This document shows, one piece after another, positions 18,084 to 26,873 of a stretch of 39,763 nt of DNA; the stretch's first letter is position 1, and each line of letters opens with the position of its first letter. The stretch spans positions 1 to 39,763 of the forward strand of contig JAJFLV010000209.1 in the NCBI GenBank assembly GCA_021772535.1. The letters are read 5' to 3'. The notes below the pieces were generated by a model, which ran no database searches, had not been told where the DNA came from, and was given only the letters and a program-made list of their open reading frames with translations. Made by a program: the position numbers and the translations under genes. This DNA is from Opitutales bacterium (lineage in GTDB: Bacteria; Verrucomicrobiota; Verrucomicrobiia; Opitutales; UBA2987).

Positions 18084-19064
18084 ATGAATATTGTTCGTTC
18101 CATCCAATTTTGTTCCTTCATTGCGATCTCATCAGCAAATGTTTTTTTGGTTTCAACGTTGGAATCAGGTCAGAATATTGAAAAACTTGATGCCAGTGCC
18201 ATTTTCAGTTTCGCCATCATGAGCGATCACAAAGGATTATCGCCGGTTGATAGTGAACGATTCGCTAAGATGGCCCGGTGGATGGACAAAAGTGGCGACC
18301 GCTTCGTTATAGGTCTAGGGGATCATTTGAAGATTAATCGCCCCAACACCTTTTTGAGTTTTCTTCACGAAAATCAATGGTGGAATAAAAATTTCTATCC
18401 AAATATTGCCGACGGTGAAAATGAATTTTATGGAGGTCAACAGGACTCATGGGGACAGGGAGGTCCCTTTTTAGAAAACCTGAATTTCGACAAAAAGAAT
18501 AATGTAACAATGCGGGATAACGGTGTAGAATATTATGCAAAAATAACAACGGAAGGTTATAATGTTCACTTGATCCAGCTTCATTTTCCAGACCATCCTC
18601 GTGACGAAAAACTCGCTTTCCGAGAGGATTCCAAAAACTATCTGGAAAATACATTGGATCAACTGAAAAAAGGACCAAAAGATATCGTAATTGTAGCGGC
18701 CCACTCCATCAATGGATTCTGGATTGAAGAGGTTTCCGGGAAACAAAAACAATTAATCGCGGAAAAATGCGATCTTGCCCTATCGGCCACAACCCACCAC
18801 TTCCAACGCAAGAAAATGGCTGAGTATGGAGATTCAGGAGCGCTTATTATCAACACCGGCTCGATTACTTACCCGGATGATGATACTTTTGGTTCGGTGG
18901 CAGGGTATGTTCAGGTTCACATATTGGAAAATCCGTTGCGGCTCGATGTAAAATATCTCGATATCGATAAGGACAACCGGCAATTACCAGATCGAGAATA
19001 TGCATTCACAAAAATTGTGGGTGGAAAATCAAGTTATACTTTGCCGGACCAAGACGTAAGATGA
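18084..19064 (+). CDS. calcineurin-like phosphoesterase with altered metal motifs, exported
   Basis: A 326-residue protein with a hydrophobic N-terminus (about 5-26) that looks like a signal peptide. The order of motifs resembles metallophosphoesterases: FAIMSDHKG (D48, H49), IGLGDH (G79-D80-H81), GENE at 111-114 where GNHE/D is expected, AAHS around 210, and ATTHHFQR (two His) around 234. The usual D-x-H of the first motif appears as D-H, and the catalytic Asn-His pair as Glu-Asn, so metal binding may be changed or the activity lost. It follows an 85-base gap after the allophanate-type gene and may be a separate unit. Family assignment is moderate. Confidence 0.6.
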   Translation: MNIVRSIQFCSFIAISSANVFLVSTLESGQNIEKLDASAIFSFAIMSDHKGLSPVDSERFAKMARWMDKSGDRFVIGLGDHLKINRPNTFLSFLHENQWWNKNFYPNIADGENEFYGGQQDSWGQGGPFLENLNFDKKNNVTMRDNGVEYYAKITTEGYNVHLIQLHFPDHPRDEKLAFREDSKNYLENTLDQLKKGPKDIVIVAAHSINGFWIEEVSGKQKQLIAEKCDLALSATTHHFQRKKMAEYGDSGALIINTGSITYPDDDTFGSVAGYVQVHILENPLRLDVKYLDIDKDNRQLPDREYAFTKIVGGKSSYTLPDQDVR

Positions 19065-19153
19065 TTCGGACAGATAATATTTGTCTTACTGTAAAATAAC
19101 CGTGGCTAAAGTGAGTTAATGTAGAGGGTTTCAGGTAATAATCTTAAGTAAAA

Positions 19154-20797
19154 ATGGATACCTTTATTGGGATTGATGTTGGCACTGGGAGTGCTCGTGC
19201 CGGTATATTTGATATTGCCGGAAAATGTTTAAGCACGGCAGTTCAACCGATCAAAATGTGGACACCAAAAGCGGATTTTGTCGAACAATCATCGGAGGAT
19301 ATTTGGGTTGCGGTATGCCATTGCGTACAGGGGGTCCTAAAAGACTCGAAGGTGGAAAAAGAACAGGTAAAAGGTATTGGGTTTGATGCTACCTGCTCTC
19401 TGGTGGCACTCGACCAAAATGATGATCCGGTCACTGTCAGCCCAACCGGGAAAGACGAACAGAATATTATCGTCTGGATGGACCATCGGGCCATTGAGCA
19501 AACGGCAAGGATCAATGCGACCAGGCATGGCGTACTCGATTATGTGGGTGGAACAATTTCACCGGAAATGGAAACTCCTAAATTGCTTTGGTTGAAGGAA
19601 AACATGTCCGTCTCCTGGCAAAGAACCACTCGTTTTTTCGACCTGCCCGATTTTCTCACCTACCGAGCTACGGGAGACGATACCCGGTCTCTCTGTTCCA
19701 CCGTTTGTAAATGGACTTATCTGAAACGCGATTCATCGGGAAATGATCTATCTGGATGGGACGATTCATTTTTCAAAATCATTGGTCTGGGCGATCTGGT
19801 TGATGAAGGATATGAACGCATCGGTCAACGAGTGCGACCGATGGGGGAACCGGTTGGCAATGGCCTCTCTGATATAGCGGCGAATGAATTGGGACTGAAT
19901 CCCGGCACCCCGGTAGGTGTATCAATAATCGATGCGCACGCCGGTGGCATTGGCATGCTGGGCGCTTCACTGGATAGTAATGAATCTATTGACTATGATC
20001 GGCGGCTGGCTCTGATCGGAGGCACCTCTTCCTGTCACATGGCCGTTTCCAAAGAATCGCGCCTCATACGAGGAATCTGGGGACCCTATTATTCTGCCAT
20101 GATTCCCGACTTCTGGTTAGCCGAAGGAGGCCAATCGGCAACGGGATCATTGGTTGACCACACCATTAAAAACCATGGAGCGGCTACTGAATTGGAGCAG
20201 TTGGCCAGGGAACAGAACATATCTTCTTACGAATTCCTGAATAAAAGATTAGAGTTATTGGCTGTGAACAAACCTTTTCCGGCCGTCTTAACCGAAGAAT
20301 TGCATGTATGCCCCTATTTCCATGGGAACCGCTCACCGCGGGCGAATCCTGCCTTGCGCGGCATGATTTCTGGTCTCCGGCTTTCCACGGATCTGGACGA
20401 CTTGGCGTTGCTGTATTTGGCTACCATTCAAGCCATCGCCTACGGTACACGCCACATTATTGAAGAGATGAATGCCAAGGGATATTCCATCGATACGATT
20501 TTTGCTTGCGGAGGCGGAATAAAAAATCCCGTTTTTCTTCGTGAACATGCAGACATAACAGATTGCAGGATTGTATTAACTACGGAACCGGAGGCGGTTC
20601 TCATCGGTTCGGCCATCCTTGGGGCAGTGTCCTCAGGTAATTTTGGCAGCGTAACAGAAGCAATGACCGCCATGACAACAGCCAGTCAAATTATCGAGCC
20701 AGCCACCGGTCCAACTAAAATTTTCCATGATAAAAAATACTCAGTTTTTCACCGGATGTACGAACATCAGCTAAACTACAAAACCTTGATGAAATAG
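19154..20797 (+). CDS. FGGY-family pentulose kinase (ribulokinase-like)
   Basis: ATP-dependent sugar kinase of 547 residues, closest in pattern to the FGGY pentulose kinases that phosphorylate D-ribulose or similar ketoses. The N-terminal phosphate motif is [12 protein letters not shown] (D8). [13 protein letters not shown] and WMDHRA follow in the substrate domain. The catalytic-base motif DAHAGG has D260, and the C-terminal ATPase-fold motif is [13 protein letters not shown], followed by [12 protein letters not shown]. It is the first gene of a plus-strand unit. The isomerase-like gene starts 58 bases downstream, so an aldose-to-ketose-to-ketose-phosphate route is likely. The exact sugar is unknown. 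Confidence 0.9.
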   Translation: MDTFIGIDVGTGSARAGIFDIAGKCLSTAVQPIKMWTPKADFVEQSSEDIWVAVCHCVQGVLKDSKVEKEQVKGIGFDATCSLVALDQNDDPVTVSPTGKDEQNIIVWMDHRAIEQTARINATRHGVLDYVGGTISPEMETPKLLWLKENMSVSWQRTTRFFDLPDFLTYRATGDDTRSLCSTVCKWTYLKRDSSGNDLSGWDDSFFKIIGLGDLVDEGYERIGQRVRPMGEPVGNGLSDIAANELGLNPGTPVGVSIIDAHAGGIGMLGASLDSNESIDYDRRLALIGGTSSCHMAVSKESRLIRGIWGPYYSAMIPDFWLAEGGQSATGSLVDHTIKNHGAATELEQLAREQNISSYEFLNKRLELLAVNKPFPAVLTEELHVCPYFHGNRSPRANPALRGMISGLRLSTDLDDLALLYLATIQAIAYGTRHIIEEMNAKGYSIDTIFACGGGIKNPVFLREHADITDCRIVLTTEPEAVLIGSAILGAVSSGNFGSVTEAMTAMTTASQIIEPATGPTKIFHDKKYSVFHRMYEHQLNYKTLMK

Positions 20798-20855
20798 GAG
20801 ATTTTGTTTCCGAACGACTGAAAACCGAACGCGAAAGATAAAGAAACAATCGATA

Positions 20856-22478
20856 ATGAAAAATAACAAAAAAATGCTTTTGGTAGCTAGCGGCGATTTA
20901 AGGTTGAGCGCCAACCAGCAATGTTGGTCGGAACAGGCGAAAATGGAAGCGCGTCTGGGTGATGTGGTCAAAGGCATGGGTTATTCTCTGGAGCGTGCTC
21001 ACCCTTATAAAAAAGAAGAAAAACACGGCTTTATCGGCAGTCAACGGGAGGGTATGGATGTCTTCGCTAAGATTGACCGCAACACGCCTCTTATAGTAGC
21101 GGAATGCGTCTGGCAATACAGCCACCATGTTTTATCCGGCCTGATTTCTCACGAAGGGCCTATTTTAACCTTAGCCAATTGGTCGGGAACCTGGCCCGGT
21201 TTGGTCGGGATGTTGAACCTGAATGGCTCGCTGACCAAGGCCAGGGTTAAATACACAACTATATGGAGCGAAGATTTTACCGACGAATTATTCAACAAGT
21301 GCCTTAAATCCTGGTTTGCCTGTGGAACATACAAACATAAAACCGACCATGTAATACCCTTATCCCAGTGCAAGATTCCGGCCACCGCCAAAAGAGTGGC
21401 CAAATCTCTGGCCACCGGTCTGCGAACCCATAAAGCAATCATGGGTGTCTTCGATGAAGGCTGCATGGGGATGTTTAACGCCATAATCCCGGATGAATTG
21501 TTGTTTTCAACTGGTGTTTACAAAGAGCGCCTGAGCCAAAGCGCCCTCTTTGCCGCTATGAACAAAATCAGCCTGAAAGAAGCTAATGAGGTTTTTAGAT
21601 GGCTGGAGAAAAAGGGATTCAATTTTCATTTCGGAAAACATGGAAAGACAGCATTGACGAAAAATCAGGTTCTCGAACAATGCAAAATGTATATAGCGGC
21701 ATGCCGCATTGGGGACGAGTTCGGTTGCGACGCTTTGGGCATTCAATATCAGCAGGGTTTGAAGGATCTGACACCGGCGTCGGACTTGGCGGAGGGTCTT
21801 CTCAACAACTCTATCCGGCCCCCGGTGCGCAACCCCGAGGGGAAAATAATAAAACGCGGGCAACCATTTACGCATTTCAATGAAGTTGATGAATGCGCCG
21901 GTCTGGACGGTATTTTCACACAACGGGTTCATTGCGCCTTGAAACAGCCTCCGGAGAATACCTTGCATGATATTCGTTGGGGAGATTGGGACCATAGCGG
22001 ATCAACGGACGAATACGTATGGGTTTTTCTGATCAGCGGGGCGGCCCCTGCTGCCCACCATATCGGGGGCTATAAAGGAAGTCATGGCTTTCGCCAACCA
22101 CCGATGTACTTCCATATGGGCGGCTCGACAATGCACGGAGTGGCTAAACCGGGGGAAATTGTCTGGAGCCGTATTTTTGTCGATTCGGGTAAGCTCAAGA
22201 TGGATCTTGGACGGGCGAAAGTTGTCCGGTTGCCGAAAAAGGAAACCGAACGCCGTTTGCAGGGAACAACTCCCCAATGGCCAATAATGCATGCCGTTAC
22301 TTACGGTGTAAGCCGCGACCAGATGATGGCTCGTCACAAAGCAAACCACATCCAGGTAGCTTATGCTCGCGGTGAAAAAGAGGCGGACCTCTGCCTCTAC
22401 TCCAAAGCCGCTCTGGCCTCTGAATTGGGCCTCGAAGTGTCTCTTTGCGGCACGAAAAAGAATGGCGCCGCTTATTAA
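20856..22478 (+). CDS. L-fucose/L-arabinose isomerase-like protein
   Basis: A 540-residue cytoplasmic protein resembling the L-fucose isomerase superfamily, which interconverts aldoses and ketoses using a divalent metal. The clearest stretch is [20 protein letters not shown] (about 196-215), whose Glu (E201) sits where the family has a metal-binding/catalytic Glu, followed by KERLSQSAL and [11 protein letters not shown] His-rich C-terminal segment ([12 protein letters not shown]) may provide the last metal ligand. It is coupled with the pentulose kinase upstream, consistent with an isomerase-kinase pair for a pentose or 6-deoxy sugar. The sequence is far from canonical FucI and AraA, so the substrate is open. 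Confidence 0.75.
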   Translation: MKNNKKMLLVASGDLRLSANQQCWSEQAKMEARLGDVVKGMGYSLERAHPYKKEEKHGFIGSQREGMDVFAKIDRNTPLIVAECVWQYSHHVLSGLISHEGPILTLANWSGTWPGLVGMLNLNGSLTKARVKYTTIWSEDFTDELFNKCLKSWFACGTYKHKTDHVIPLSQCKIPATAKRVAKSLATGLRTHKAIMGVFDEGCMGMFNAIIPDELLFSTGVYKERLSQSALFAAMNKISLKEANEVFRWLEKKGFNFHFGKHGKTALTKNQVLEQCKMYIAACRIGDEFGCDALGIQYQQGLKDLTPASDLAEGLLNNSIRPPVRNPEGKIIKRGQPFTHFNEVDECAGLDGIFTQRVHCALKQPPENTLHDIRWGDWDHSGSTDEYVWVFLISGAAPAAHHIGGYKGSHGFRQPPMYFHMGGSTMHGVAKPGEIVWSRIFVDSGKLKMDLGRAKVVRLPKKETERRLQGTTPQWPIMHAVTYGVSRDQMMARHKANHIQVAYARGEKEADLCLYSKAALASELGLEVSLCGTKKNGAAY

Positions 22479-22490
22479 GCAGATTCAAAA

Positions 22491-24053
22491 ATGATTCTAA
22501 ATAATTGGAAAACTGCCAGTCTGTTTACCGGAATTGCAGCTTTTCTATGGTTGATCGCGGAGGTGTCGGCAGAGGGTCAAAAAACCGACTGGAGCCTTTT
22601 TCCTAAAAGCTATGGAGTGCTAAGCAATGAGCGGTTGATGCATCCGGTGGATGTGAGCCATTGGCCGTTGAAAATCGACCGTAAGCGGCAGCTTTTTGTG
22701 GACGATTACCTCGTTGCATTCAGGACCGGATTGACAAGAGAAGTCCATCAGCCGTGGAAACATCCGAACAACCCTCTAATCCTTCCTGAAAAACCATGGG
22801 AGGGAGTACATATCCATTTGGGTCAGGTCATATACGACGAGGAAAGCAGCCGTTTTCGCATGTGGTATACAGGCGGGTCGAGGTATATTGATTCGAGAGG
22901 AATAAAAGTAAGGTTTCCCTGCCTTTATGCCGAATCGATGGATGGCGTTCATTGGGATAAACCGGAGCTTGGCCTTTTTGAATACAATGGCTCCAGACAA
23001 AATAACATCGTTATGCCTATGGGAGGAATGGCCGGACTTTTCCTCGATCCCGACAACCCCGATCCCAACCAGAGATACAGGGCGCTATTCTGGCACGAAC
23101 CGGAATATGAGGCCGTGGAAGGTTACTACCTCTACCACTCACCGGATGGCATCAAGTGGACTCGTTCCCTGCCGGAATGCATTGTCAGGAATGCTCCCAA
23201 ATGGCAAACAAATCCTCGGGACTTGATGGCCGGGATTGGAGACACAAGCATTTTTCGCTACGATCCTTTGCTCGAAAAATATGTCTGCGATGCCAAACTC
23301 TATGCTAACGAGTTGCGCTTTCGCGGGATGATGGAAAGCGACGACCTTATTCATTGGAGTCGACCGAAAGTAACAATTTACCCCGACAGCCTGGACGAAC
23401 CGGACTCACAAATTTATGCCAACTTGAGCTTTGATTACGAGAGCATGTGGCTGGGTTTCCTCAGGGTCATGCACACAGAGCGCACCGGCTGGAAGCAGGT
23501 GGAAGTAGAATTGAGCGCCAGTCGGGATGGCCGAACATGGTCCCGAGTAGGCCAAAGAGAGATTTTTATCCCACTTGGCAGACCCGAATCCTGGGAGCCG
23601 GATTACACCGATCCTTCGGACAATGGACCGCTTTTGATTGGAGACGAATTATGGTTCTATTATCGCGGCACACGGATGAAAGAAAGGGACCATACGGAGG
23701 AATACCATATGTCGCTAGGTCTGGCCAAATTACGCCGAGACGGTTTCGTTTCTCTTGATGCAGGGAAAGAACCCGGCTCTCTCATCACCCGGCCTATCAA
23801 TTTTCCTCAAGGTAGATTGCATCTTAACATCGAAATTGCTAAAGGTGGTTCGGCTCGCGTTGCCATATTGACTCGTGAGGGTGAATCGATCGATTCCTAT
23901 GCGATTGAGGATTGTATACCCATAAAAGAGGATTCCACTTCCGTTGAAGTTGTTTGGAAAAATAGAAAATCTATTTCCTGCCCAACGGACAAGCATCTAC
24001 GATTTAAATTTGTCCTCGAGAAGGCAAAACTCTACTCATTCTGGATTGATTGA
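22491..24053 (+). CDS. exported GH32-like five-bladed beta-propeller protein
   Basis: A 520-residue protein with a signal peptide (hydrophobic 8-25, probable cleavage after VSA at 27). The body has repeated propeller-blade patterns: RQLFVDDYLV, RFRMWYTGG, AESMDGVHWDKPELGLFEY, YHSPDGIKWTRS, ESDDLIHWS, SASRDGRTWS and ELWFYYRG. These resemble GH32/GH43-type glycosidase propellers and related uncharacterised proteins; the catalytic acids are not certain. A C-terminal beta-sandwich (about 430-520) ends with the YSFWID motif. It is a paralog of the C-terminal half of the fusion protein at 34009-36624, which lacks a signal. It starts 12 bases after the isomerase gene. An extracytoplasmic glycosidase or sugar-binding role is inferred. 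Confidence 0.75.
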   Translation: MILNNWKTASLFTGIAAFLWLIAEVSAEGQKTDWSLFPKSYGVLSNERLMHPVDVSHWPLKIDRKRQLFVDDYLVAFRTGLTREVHQPWKHPNNPLILPEKPWEGVHIHLGQVIYDEESSRFRMWYTGGSRYIDSRGIKVRFPCLYAESMDGVHWDKPELGLFEYNGSRQNNIVMPMGGMAGLFLDPDNPDPNQRYRALFWHEPEYEAVEGYYLYHSPDGIKWTRSLPECIVRNAPKWQTNPRDLMAGIGDTSIFRYDPLLEKYVCDAKLYANELRFRGMMESDDLIHWSRPKVTIYPDSLDEPDSQIYANLSFDYESMWLGFLRVMHTERTGWKQVEVELSASRDGRTWSRVGQREIFIPLGRPESWEPDYTDPSDNGPLLIGDELWFYYRGTRMKERDHTEEYHMSLGLAKLRRDGFVSLDAGKEPGSLITRPINFPQGRLHLNIEIAKGGSARVAILTREGESIDSYAIEDCIPIKEDSTSVEVVWKNRKSISCPTDKHLRFKFVLEKAKLYSFWID

Positions 24054-24157
24054 CTGCATTCTCATTGCAGTTGATGCTTTCCTTAAACCGGGTAGATGGG
24101 ATATTCTTTTTCCAACACCGCAAAGCACTCGAACAATTCAACCCTGAAATTCTGAAT

Positions 24158-25618
24158 ATGTTTTCTAATACGGATAAACGAACTGTTACCGGTTTTATGC
24201 TGGGTTTCATCCTGCTATTCTTCGGATTTGCTGAAAGAACCTTGGCAGAAGAAACAACCAAAGAAACGATCCTTCAATCAATCGAAGAACATCGTGCCGA
24301 ATATTCGGACCTGGCCCAACAGATTTGGAAGTATGCGGAATTAGGCTATCAGGAAGAGAAAAGCTCAAAGCTTCTACAAGAACACCTCCTCCGGGCCGGG
24401 TTTTCCATTGACGAAGGAGTGGCGGAGATTCCCACCGCGTTTGTCGCCAGTTATGGTCAGGGTAACCCGATCATAGGTATTTTGGCTGAATATGATGCTT
24501 TGCCCGGATTGTCTCAGGAAAGCGTCGGATTGCGAAAACCGGTAGTCCAAGAAGGGCCCGGCCATGCCTGCGGGCACCATCTTTTTGGCAGCGGGTCAAT
24601 CGCAGCGGCCATCGCAATTCGCCATTGGCTGGAAAGATCGGAGATTAGCGGGACCATCAGGCTCTACGGAACTCCGGCTGAAGAAGGGGGTTCGGGCAAA
24701 GTCTATATGGTGCGGGCAGGTCTTTTTGACGATGTAGATGCAGTTTTACACTGGCATCCGGGAGATCGCAATTTTGCCGGACCTTCCTCTACCAACGCCA
24801 ACAAATCGGCCAAGTTCCGGTTTTATGGTAAACCGTCCCATGCGGCCGGCGCCCCGGAAAAAGGCCGCTCCGCCCTGGACGGAGTGGAAGCCATGAACCA
24901 TATGGCCAATCTTCTTCGCGAGCATGTTCCAGAGGAAACACGAATTCACTATGTCATCACAAAAGGAGGAGATGCCCCAAACATCGTTCCTGAACTGGCG
25001 GAGGTATTTTATTATTTACGGCATCCCGATACGCGAAGGGTTGAGAAGCTTTGGCGGCGTCTGGTGGCCACCGCCGAAGGGGCCGCTCTGGGCACAGGGA
25101 CGAAAATGGATTATGAGGTCATTCATGGCAATTACAGTGTTTTGCCGAATGAAACACTGTCCGTAATTGTAGACGAAAACCTGCGCCAGATTGGAGGTTT
25201 CAAATATGATGCAGAGGAACAGCGGTTTGCTTTGGAAATCCGTGAAACGCTGACCGGAATGGATCTCGATCTGGGGTCGCAAGAAGAGGTCCATCCTTAC
25301 GTTGTGGAAGCCAAACGCGGGTCAACCGATGTAGGAGATATTAGTTGGGCGGTGCCAACAGCCGGGTTCAACACGGCCACTTGGGTGCCTGGAACCGGGG
25401 CGCATACCTGGCAGGCAGTGGCCGCTGGAGGAATGAGTATCGGTCACAAAGGTATGATGGTGGCCGCAAAAACTTTAGCTTTGACGGCGGTGGATTTATA
25501 TCTGGCCCCCTCCGTAATTGAAAAAGCAAAAGAGGAGTTGGATAAGAAAAGAGGCGAGGATTTCAACTACCGTCCCCTCCTGGGGGACCGCTCCCCTCCC
25601 CTGGATTATCGAAAATAA
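24158..25618 (+). CDS. M20D-family amidohydrolase (AbgB/hippurate hydrolase-like), exported
   Basis: Metal-dependent amidohydrolase of about 486 residues that would cleave an N-acyl or aminobenzoyl-type amide. Motifs are GILAEYDALPG, the metal site GHACGHH (C138, H140, H141), TPAEEGG with E175/E176, and H200 in VLHWHPGD; the dimerisation domain spans about 205-320. I chose ATG 24158 because it yields a good signal peptide (hydrophobic 11-24, then ERTLA). An earlier in-frame ATG at 24050 overlaps the previous stop as ATGA but would bury this signal behind 36 odd residues. The gene ends 7 bases from the convergent M20 peptidase gene. Its place in a sugar unit suggests removal of an acyl or amide group from an N-substituted sugar or conjugate (inference). 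Confidence 0.87.
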   Translation: MFSNTDKRTVTGFMLGFILLFFGFAERTLAEETTKETILQSIEEHRAEYSDLAQQIWKYAELGYQEEKSSKLLQEHLLRAGFSIDEGVAEIPTAFVASYGQGNPIIGILAEYDALPGLSQESVGLRKPVVQEGPGHACGHHLFGSGSIAAAIAIRHWLERSEISGTIRLYGTPAEEGGSGKVYMVRAGLFDDVDAVLHWHPGDRNFAGPSSTNANKSAKFRFYGKPSHAAGAPEKGRSALDGVEAMNHMANLLREHVPEETRIHYVITKGGDAPNIVPELAEVFYYLRHPDTRRVEKLWRRLVATAEGAALGTGTKMDYEVIHGNYSVLPNETLSVIVDENLRQIGGFKYDAEEQRFALEIRETLTGMDLDLGSQEEVHPYVVEAKRGSTDVGDISWAVPTAGFNTATWVPGTGAHTWQAVAAGGMSIGHKGMMVAAKTLALTAVDLYLAPSVIEKAKEELDKKRGEDFNYRPLLGDRSPPLDYRK

Positions 25619-25625
25619 GAATAAA

Positions 25626-26831
25626 TCATCCTGAAGAGTCAACAAGGCCGTTTTTGCCAAATTGGTAAAGAATTTCGCTCGCTTTGTGCAATTCATCCAG
25701 CGAAAGCCATTCATCCCTAGTGTGGGCCTGCTCAATGGATCCGGGCCCAAAAACAACACAGGGAACATTGGATTGTATAATCTTTCCTGCGTTGGTTCCA
25801 TAGGGAGTTCCCACAATTTTGCTATCAGGCTTAATTTTTCTGGAACAGCTTTTGAGACAATCAGCAAGGTGCCCGTTAGATTCGTCCGAAAGTGGCTGCA
25901 TGAAGGTGAAGGGAGGCTCGTGTTCCACCTCGAAGTCGATCCCTGGATAATTATTTATGTGATCGATAACCTGTTGGTAAACCGCATCCACCTCTTCGCC
26001 GGGAAGAACCCGCCGGTCCAATGCAATGGAGCATTCATCGGCCACGGTGTTGATTCCGCGGCCTCCTTTGATCATTCCGACACTCAGGGTTGGCTGTCCG
26101 CACAAAGGGTGTCCAGGTAATTTTCTGCAGACTTCACTGCCATATTTTTCCAGAGCATCAAGAACATGCCTCATTCTGAAAATAGCGCTCTTTCCGGAAT
26201 CAGGCTGCGAACTATGGGCAGCCACCCCGGGAGTTCGACACCACCAGCGAACGGTGCCCTTATGGGCGGTAACAACGTCTAGACCTGTCGGTTCGGCAAT
26301 AATTGCTGCGTCCGGAACTCGTGGAAAAATGGTTTGGGAATTGGAATTCCAAAATTCTTCAAAGGCCGCAGCGCCGGTAGCCCCGAATTCCTCGTTGGCC
26401 GAACAAACCATGATAATAGTCGGCATTTTGGCCGGGCGTTTCTCCGCCAAACGTATGAACGCCCCCAGCATGGCAACCATGCCACCTTTATCGTCACAAG
26501 AACCACGGCCATAAATTCGGCCATCCTTAATAGTCGGGGTCCAGGGGGGTATGGTCATACCATCGACTTGCACCGTATCCTGGTGTGCATCCCACAAAAT
26601 CACTTGACCGCCGTTATCCGGTGAAACAGCGCCATCCAGACGAGCAAAAATATTATCGCGCTGAGGGGCAACCGCTTGACGAGCCCAAGGCAAGCCATGG
26701 CTTTCAAAAAAATTTTGCAAATAATTCGTAAGCTCAGTTTCGTAATAATTCGAGCCCGATACGGATTGCCCCATCGGATTCACACTGGGAATCGAGATAA
26801 GGTCGGATAACGTTTTTTCCAATTCGATCAT
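25626..26831 (-). CDS. M20-family deacylase/peptidase (ArgE/DapE/ACY1-like)
   Basis: Cytoplasmic zinc hydrolase of 401 residues. The co-catalytic metal site is visible: WDAHQDTV (H83, D85), GRGSCDDKGG (D113/D114), ANEEFGATG with the general base E147 and ligand E148, and AEPTGLDVVTAHKG leading into the lid domain. A late His in EQAHTRDEW fits the last ligand. This subfamily includes acetylornithine deacetylases, succinyl-diaminopimelate desuccinylases and various amide hydrolases. It is the last gene of a four-gene minus-strand unit headed by mannonate dehydratase, 42 bases after aldehyde dehydrogenase. With no amino-acid biosynthesis genes nearby, a catabolic deacylase role is more likely. 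Confidence 0.9.
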   Translation of the reverse strand: MIELEKTLSDLISIPSVNPMGQSVSGSNYYETELTNYLQNFFESHGLPWARQAVAPQRDNIFARLDGAVSPDNGGQVILWDAHQDTVQVDGMTIPPWTPTIKDGRIYGRGSCDDKGGMVAMLGAFIRLAEKRPAKMPTIIMVCSANEEFGATGAAAFEEFWNSNSQTIFPRVPDAAIIAEPTGLDVVTAHKGTVRWWCRTPGVAAHSSQPDSGKSAIFRMRHVLDALEKYGSEVCRKLPGHPLCGQPTLSVGMIKGGRGINTVADECSIALDRRVLPGEEVDAVYQQVIDHINNYPGIDFEVEHEPPFTFMQPLSDESNGHLADCLKSCSRKIKPDSKIVGTPYGTNAGKIIQSNVPCVVFGPGSIEQAHTRDEWLSLDELHKASEILYQFGKNGLVDSSG

Positions 26832-26873
26832 GATATTTATACAATAAAAATGTTCACCTGCTTACCAAAGGAA

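Noticed and set aside
21507-21995. A 162-residue minus-strand open frame
   Set aside because: It lies opposite the isomerase-like gene, whose product matches a known superfamily; the antisense frame shows no motif.
24050-24157. Longer start for the M20D amidohydrolase, overlapping the previous stop as ATGA
   Set aside because: The overlap suggests coupling, but the added 36 residues would precede a good signal peptide. ATG 24158 explains the protein better.
26026-26514. A 162-residue plus-strand open frame
   Set aside because: It is antisense to the M20 peptidase gene with its complete metal site, and is therefore a shadow frame.
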